NCBI GenBank assembly: GCA_004558955.1
Contig: SFZC01000107.1
Location: forward strand, 1-6,156
Reading direction: 5' to 3'
DNA length: 6,156 bases
Origin: a bacterium
GTDB taxonomy: Bacteria > Cyanobacteriota > Vampirovibrionia > Gastranaerophilales > Gastranaerophilaceae
The notes under the pieces were generated by a model. The model saw only the letters and a program-made list of their open reading frames with translations. It had not been told where the DNA came from and did no database searches. Position numbers and translations under genes: made by a program. This document shows positions 4,667 through 6,156 of the stretch, in pieces (positions within the stretch are counted from its first letter, which is position 1; every line of letters starts with the position of its first letter).

Positions 4667-5932
4667 ATGCCTGCAATCGTAAACAGTGTGACAGAAGGTT
4701 CGATAGCCGAAGAAATCGGTATAGAAACAGGTGATGAAATTCTCTCTATTGACGGAATTACACCGACCGATATGATTGATTATAATTTCTATATCAAATC
4801 CGAATTGGTTACTGTTGAAATTAAAAAGAAAAATGGCGAAATTGAAGAAATCGAAATCGAAAAAGATTTTGATGATGATTTGGGAATAGTTTTTGAAAGT
4901 GCGGTTTTTGACAGAATTAAGCCTTGTCTTAATCATTGCATATTTTGTTTTGTTGACCAGCAGCCAAAAGGTTTGCGAAATACCTTGTATGTCAAAGATG
5001 ATGACTACAGATTGTCGTATTTGCAGGGTACTTATATTACCTTAACCAACCTGAAAGAAGCGGATAAAGACAGAATAAAACGTATGCACTTAGGACCTTT
5101 TTATGTATCTGTTCATACTACCAACCCCGAATTGCGTGCGAAAATGCTGAGAAATCCGAATGCGGGGAAGGCATTAGAAAATTTAAAGTGGTTCAGGAAA
5201 AATAAAATTCCGTTTCACGCTCAAATTGTTCTGTGTCCGGGATGGAATGACGGAAAAGAACTTGACCGAACTTTGTCTGACCTTGCAGAACTTAAAAATA
5301 CCGTGTTGTCAGTAGCCATTGTTCCTGTCGGAGTGACAAAATTTAGGGAAGGTTTGTTGAAACAGGTTGATAAACAATGTGCAAAAGAAACTATCGAAAT
5401 TGCCTCAAAATATAAGCGTGTTTGTTGTTCGGATGAGTTTTTCCTGCTTGCGGATGCTCCGATTCCGCCTGCCAAATATTACGGAAATTTTGGACAACTT
5501 GATGACGGTGTCGGGTCATTGCGTTTTACTTTGGATAATTTCAACAGATTGAAACTTCCGAAAAAGATTTCAAAAACTTTTAAAATGATTTTTGCGTGTT
5601 CTTATGCTGCAAAAAATATGTTTACCGAAATTTCCGAAAAATTGAATAAAATCGAAAATTTGACAGTTGAAATACGTCCGGTGCAGTCAAGGTATTGGGG
5701 TGAAAACATCACTGTAGCGGGACTAATCACGACAGATGATTTAATCAGAACCGTAGATGAAACAGATGGAGATATTGTTGTTATTCCATCGATAATGCTT
5801 CGACCTTATACTGAAGACTTTTTGGACGGAAAATCCTTGTCTTATGTCAAAGAACAAACCGGAAAAGCTTTCTTCGTTCAGCAAAATATTTATTCCCTTG
5901 AAGAGGTTGTGGAATTTATAAGAGGGTTGTAA
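4667..5932 (+). CDS. PDZ/radical SAM/DUF512 protein (TIGR03279-like)
   Basis: This is a putative iron-sulfur radical SAM enzyme of 421 aa with unknown substrate. Family members occur in nearly all Cyanobacteria and many Clostridia. Domains in order: an N-terminal PDZ-like segment (about 1-65, with GSIAEEIGIETGDEILSIDG), the radical SAM cluster motif C87-x3-C91-x2-C94 in CLNHCIFCFVDQQPKG, then the family phrase KDDDYRLSYLQGTYITLTNL (110-129), VSVHTTNPELR (148-157) and QIVLCPGWNDG (186-196). The C-terminal DUF512 part has SDEFFLLADAPIPPAKYYG (255-273), DDGVGSLR, and ITVAGLIT (348-355). All expected motifs are intact and the length is usual. The ATG at 4667 is chosen because the PDZ homology begins MPAIVNSV, GGAG (4652-4655 region) lies about ten bases upstream, and it leaves one base after the PadR stop. 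An in-frame ATG at 4643 would overlap the PadR gene. The tight spacing implies co-transcription with the PadR gene. Confidence 0.9.
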   Translation: MPAIVNSVTEGSIAEEIGIETGDEILSIDGITPTDMIDYNFYIKSELVTVEIKKKNGEIEEIEIEKDFDDDLGIVFESAVFDRIKPCLNHCIFCFVDQQPKGLRNTLYVKDDDYRLSYLQGTYITLTNLKEADKDRIKRMHLGPFYVSVHTTNPELRAKMLRNPNAGKALENLKWFRKNKIPFHAQIVLCPGWNDGKELDRTLSDLAELKNTVLSVAIVPVGVTKFREGLLKQVDKQCAKETIEIASKYKRVCCSDEFFLLADAPIPPAKYYGNFGQLDDGVGSLRFTLDNFNRLKLPKKISKTFKMIFACSYAAKNMFTEISEKLNKIENLTVEIRPVQSRYWGENITVAGLITTDDLIRTVDETDGDIVVIPSIMLRPYTEDFLDGKSLSYVKEQTGKAFFVQQNIYSLEEVVEFIRGL

Positions 5933-6156
5933 GTTGGAGCTTGTTCATTTCTATACGAAATTTACACGAAATTAAAAAAAAGTCGTAAATTGAGTGTCGC
6001 AAATTTTAAAATTCAAAGAAATTAAAAATATAATATTTACCTGTAAAGCCGCTATACAAAAGAAAAAGTTGCCAATACTATTGTTGGCAACATTAAATAA
6101 ACACGAGGATATTAAGAGAGAGAGTATAAAAAATCTTTGTTATATCTTAGTTATCA
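5933..6156. other. Right-end intergenic region
   Basis: No open frame of useful length is seen on either strand; on the minus strand all three frames are closed close to the right edge. The segment is very AT-rich. It contains a TATAAT at 6029-6034 without a recognisable -35, a small palindrome TTTACCTGTAAA at about 6036-6047, a strong hairpin at 6068-6091, and an alternating GA run at 6116-6124. No clear terminator for the rightward radical SAM gene is visible. Confidence 0.5.
6058..6091 (-). terminator. Hairpin, probable terminator of a leftward gene beyond the window
   Basis: GTTGCCAA (6068-6075) pairs perfectly over 8 bp with TTGGCAAC (6084-6091) around an 8-base loop. Read on the minus strand it is followed by TTTTTCTTTT (complement of 6058-6067), the form of an intrinsic terminator. 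On the + strand ATTAAATAAA follows, which would not terminate well. The gene it would end must lie to the right of base 6140, because minus-strand frames are closed up to there. Confidence 0.6.

Noticed and set aside
1..6156. CRISPR array, insertion sequence transposase, toxin-antitoxin or defence system
   Set aside because: No regularly spaced direct repeats, transposase motifs or recognisable defence proteins are present; the palindromic element at 232-405 encodes no protein.

Overview
The window is AT-rich bacterial DNA with tightly packed genes, ordinary Shine-Dalgarno sites on several of them, TGG-coded tryptophan and TGA used as a stop (standard code). The best taxonomic clue is the last gene. 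It encodes a PDZ + radical SAM + DUF512 protein of the kind that is near-universal in Cyanobacteria and common in Clostridia. Together with the AT-rich composition and a nanE/ROK sugar module, this suggests a gut-type non-photosynthetic cyanobacterial relative (Vampirovibrionia/Melainabacteria, Gastranaerophilales), with a Clostridia-like Firmicute as the alternative. This placement is inference.

Layout. Positions 1-489 hold no convincing gene but are rich in inverted repeats: a 13-bp hairpin at the left edge, a 7-bp hairpin at 146-166, and a composite palindromic element at 232-405 built from four alternating copies of an ATTCTGAA arm. A five-gene + strand cluster follows (490-3539): nanE (ManNAc-6-P 2-epimerase), a 72-aa unknown, a ROK-family sugar kinase, a 74-aa unknown, and a MenA-like UbiA-superfamily membrane prenyltransferase. 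Gaps shrink from 32 bp to 17 bp and then to overlaps (TAATG, ATGA), so this looks like one operon. A hairpin at 3556-3585 separates it from a converging - strand gene for a 133-aa protein with a Pro/Ala/Lys/Glu-rich tail (3610-4011). Divergent from that gene, a PadR-type regulator (4156-4665) is followed after a single base by the radical SAM/DUF512 gene (4667-5932). The right end (5933-6156) is non-coding as far as visible and carries a hairpin that reads as a terminator for a - strand gene outside the window.

How the genes fit together. nanE plus a ROK kinase is the classic core of N-acetylmannosamine use (ManNAc to ManNAc-6-P to GlcNAc-6-P). No sialic acid lyase, transporter or nagA/nagB is present here. 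The prenyltransferase and the two small proteins at the end of the same operon are not explained by that pathway. The PadR/radical SAM pair forms a second transcription unit. Two genes (nanE and the PadR gene) have a -10-like box ending six bases before the ATG and no Shine-Dalgarno site, which suggests leaderless transcripts. Nothing here is a clearly new system. The most unusual items are the composite repeat upstream of nanE and the sugar/prenyltransferase operon with two unrecognised small proteins.
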